Source of the DNA: Pseudarthrobacter enclensis
Lineage (GTDB): Bacteria; Actinomycetota; Actinomycetes; Actinomycetales; Micrococcaceae
Reading direction: 5' to 3'
DNA: 64,000 bases
Assembly: GCF_001457025.1 (NCBI RefSeq)
Contig: NZ_KQ758599.1
Location: forward strand, 930,001 to 994,000
The translations under genes and the position numbers were made by a program. Shown one piece after another: positions 62,499-64,000 of this stretch (its first letter is position 1; every line of letters starts with the position of its first letter). Under the pieces are notes generated by a model. That model worked only from the letters and a program-made list of their open reading frames with translations. It made no database searches and was not told the origin of the DNA.

Positions 62499-62999
62499 AT
62501 GAGACGAGCTGTCTGCCCCGGATCCTTTGACCCCATCCACAACGGCCATCTCGAAGTAATCGCCAGGGCCGCGGGCCTGTTCGACGAGGTCATCGTGGCG
62601 ATCTCCACGAACTATGCGAAGAAGTACCGGTTCACGCTCGATGAGCGCCTGGAGATGGCACGGGAAACCCTTGCATCGCTGAAAGGGATCGTGGTGGAGC
62701 CGGTGGGCGACGGGCTGCTCGCGGACTACTGCCGGCAGCGCGGCGTCTCCGCCATCGTCAAGGGTCTGCGGTCCTCGTCCGACTTCGACTATGAACTGCC
62801 CATGGCCACCATGAACAGGCAGCTCAGCGGGGTGGAGACGGTCTTCCTGCCGGCCGAGGCGCACTACATCCACCTGTCCTCGACGCTCATCAAGGAAGTG
62901 GCGGGGCTGGGCGGGAACGTCTCGGACTATGTCCCCAGATCGGTGCTGCGGCGGATCCTGGCGGGCGAGCCTTCGGCAGATCAGCAGCCCAGGCGGTAG
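62499..62999 (+). CDS. coaD: phosphopantetheine adenylyltransferase
   Basis: A 166-residue nucleotidyltransferase making dephospho-CoA. The N-terminal VCPGSFDPIHNGHLEVI contains the (T/H)xGH motif, the substrate-binding KGLRSSSDFDYELPMATMNRQL and the C-terminal HLSSTLIKEVAGLGG are also present. Length is normal. The start is ATG at 62499, seven codons or fewer before any other option. It is divergent from the aminotransferase gene, with 43 bp between the starts. Confidence 0.97.
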   Translation: MRRAVCPGSFDPIHNGHLEVIARAAGLFDEVIVAISTNYAKKYRFTLDERLEMARETLASLKGIVVEPVGDGLLADYCRQRGVSAIVKGLRSSSDFDYELPMATMNRQLSGVETVFLPAEAHYIHLSSTLIKEVAGLGGNVSDYVPRSVLRRILAGEPSADQQPRR

Positions 63000-63034
63000 G
63001 CTGGACCGGTACTTCGGCGGCACCGCCGGCCGGT

Positions 63035-63064
63035 TTGAGTCCCCGCGGCTCTTCAGGCTAAGAT
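63035..63064 (+). promoter_or_regulatory. promoter of DUF177-rpmF
   Basis: TTGAGT (63035-63040), 18 bases, TAAGAT (63059-63064). Transcription would start near 63071. Confidence 0.65.
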
Positions 63065-63097
63065 TGTACGTCGGTCATATGTTCAACAGGAGTTCTC

Positions 63098-63646
63098 ATT
63101 AAAAGAGATGCTGGTTCGCCCCTGGCGTTCGACGTCAAGGACCTCGGGCGCAGCCCGGGAAGCATGCGGACACTGAAGGAACATGTACCCGCACCGGGGG
63201 AACTTGGTGTGGCGCTCATTGGTGTTCAGGAAGGCTCGGATGTCGGGCTGGATCTGAAACTGGAGGCCGTACACGAAGGAATTCTGGTATCAGGAACCGT
63301 GCTCGCCGGTGTCACCGGGGAATGCGGCCGATGCCTGGATCCCCTTGCGTATGACCTTGAGGTCAATGTGCAAGAACTGTTCTTCTACGAAGGCGCTGAG
63401 TTTTCGGACGAAGAAGAAGGTGAAGAGCAACGTCGAGTCGAGCACGATGTAATCGATCTTGAACCGGTGTTGCGGGACGCGATTGTCACCAATCTGCCGT
63501 TCCAGCCGGTGTGCCGGGAAGACTGCCAGGGCCTTTGCTCCGAATGCGGAGTGCGCCTGGAAGACGAGCCGGGGCACCACCACGAGGTCCTGGATCCTCG
63601 CTGGGCTGCCCTAGCTGATCTGGCTAAGCCTGACCGGCAAAATTGA
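63098..63646 (+). CDS. DUF177 (YceD-like) protein, probable AUU start
   Basis: A ~182-residue protein of the DUF177 family, usual neighbour of rpmF, linked to 23S rRNA/ribosome assembly. Conserved parts are ALIGVQEGSDVGLDLKLEA, TGECGRCLDPL, and the Cys-rich CREDCQGLCSECG. Codons from 63098 encode KRDAGSPLAFDVKDLGRSPGS, whose FDVKDLGRSPGS looks like the family N-terminus, so the ATG at 63164 is too late. In-frame there is no ATG, GTG or TTG upstream; ATT at 63098 has AGGAG six bases before it. A frameshift joining an ATG at 63079 is the alternative. Confidence 0.85.
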   Translation: MKRDAGSPLAFDVKDLGRSPGSMRTLKEHVPAPGELGVALIGVQEGSDVGLDLKLEAVHEGILVSGTVLAGVTGECGRCLDPLAYDLEVNVQELFFYEGAEFSDEEEGEEQRRVEHDVIDLEPVLRDAIVTNLPFQPVCREDCQGLCSECGVRLEDEPGHHHEVLDPRWAALADLAKPDRQN

Positions 63647-63682
63647 TTTGTACGTGTTTGTCTAGAGAGAAATGAGTTAGCC

Positions 63683-63886
63683 GTGGCTGTTCCCAAGCGG
63701 AAGATGTCTCGCTCGAATACCCGCGCCCGCCGCTCGCAGTGGAAGGCGACCGCCCCCCACCTGGTGAAGACCGTTGAAAACGGCCAGGTCACCTACAGCC
63801 TGCCGCACCAGGCTAAGGTCGTCACCGACTCTGCTGGCACTGCGCTGTTCCTTGAGTACAAGGGCCGCAAGGTCGCTGACGTCTAA
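63683..63886 (+). CDS. rpmF: 50S ribosomal protein L32
   Basis: A 67-residue ribosomal protein: [21 protein letters not shown] is the standard L32 N-terminus. There are no cysteines, so it is the zinc-free (C-) form. The start is GTG at 63683. It lies 36 bp after DUF177 and 19 bp before rnc, the common DUF177-rpmF-rnc order. Confidence 0.97.
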   Translation: MAVPKRKMSRSNTRARRSQWKATAPHLVKTVENGQVTYSLPHQAKVVTDSAGTALFLEYKGRKVADV

Positions 63887-63905
63887 TCGGCCCTCAGGCT
63901 GACTG

Positions 63906-64000
63906 ATGTCTTCAACTGAAGAGCTTCTGAAGCGTCTCGGTGTCACTATTGACGCCGGGACGCTTCGTCTTGCGCTCACACACCGTTCGTACGCCTACGA
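63906..64000 (+). CDS. rnc: ribonuclease III, 5' part only
   Basis: The window ends after about 31 codons from ATG 63906. These encode SSTEELLKRLGVTIDAGTL and then RLALTHRSYAYE, where LTHRSYAYE is the conserved start of RNase III. RNase III cuts double-stranded RNA such as rRNA precursors. Its neighbours fit the usual order. Confidence 0.9.
   Translation, partial: MSSTEELLKRLGVTIDAGTLRLALTHRSYAY

Overview
This window is an ordinary, high-GC actinobacterial chromosome segment. The most likely source is Arthrobacter, Pseudarthrobacter or a close Micrococcaceae relative. This is inferred from GC content, a cysteine-free ribosomal protein L32, actinobacterial families (DUF3515, sunset domain, NarL-type kinase), an IclR regulator divergent from leuCD, the order coaD-DUF177-rpmF-rnc, and many -10 boxes placed so that transcripts would begin at the start codon. 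I see no phage, insertion sequence, CRISPR array or plasmid signature.

Left part (1-14.5 kb): a mixed accessory and housekeeping block. It holds a partial DUF1684 gene, a lipoprotein, a transglutaminase-like protein, a MarR regulator with an LLM flavin oxidoreductase, an RND efflux pump, malate:quinone oxidoreductase, a peptide-type ABC binding lipoprotein, a fasciclin lipoprotein, tRNA-Leu(TAG), a Bcp peroxiredoxin divergent from a second MarR protein, tRNA-Lys(CTT), and a membrane-anchored sunset-domain protein.

Middle (14.8-40 kb): branched-chain amino acid and serine synthesis: ilvD, an attenuator-type leader with a Val-rich leader peptide, ilvB-ilvN-ilvC, serA, then later leuB and ilvE. 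Between them lie two FtsX-type ABC systems (one with a ~600-residue ectodomain; one downstream of a two-component pair), metG, a metallo-beta-lactamase-fold hydrolase, an FAH-family enzyme, gltX and a HAD phosphatase.

Right-middle (40-48.2 kb): an LxxG-heptad membrane protein with tandem palindromic operators upstream, tRNA-Gln(CTG), tRNA-Glu(CTC), an acyltransferase-3 membrane protein, a translationally coupled pair of dynamin-like/YfjP-like GTPases, a DUF1697 protein, and an IclR regulator divergent from leuC.

Right end (48.2-64 kb): leuC-leuD; a murA-plsC-gpsA-ddl envelope and phospholipid cluster; DUF3515; thiL-DAK2-recG-rsmD; an aminotransferase coupled to a spermidine-synthase-like protein; coaD; DUF177 (probably with an AUU start); rpmF; and the first codons of rnc.

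The clearest non-routine observations are regulatory: the ilvBNC leader peptide and terminator, a LeuCD/IclR operator that contains both divergent -10 boxes, a perfect MarR-type palindrome, tandem TetR-like palindromes, at least thirteen predicted leaderless genes, and a probable AUU initiation codon. The least-characterised protein systems are the GTPase pair and the giant-ectodomain FtsX transporter.
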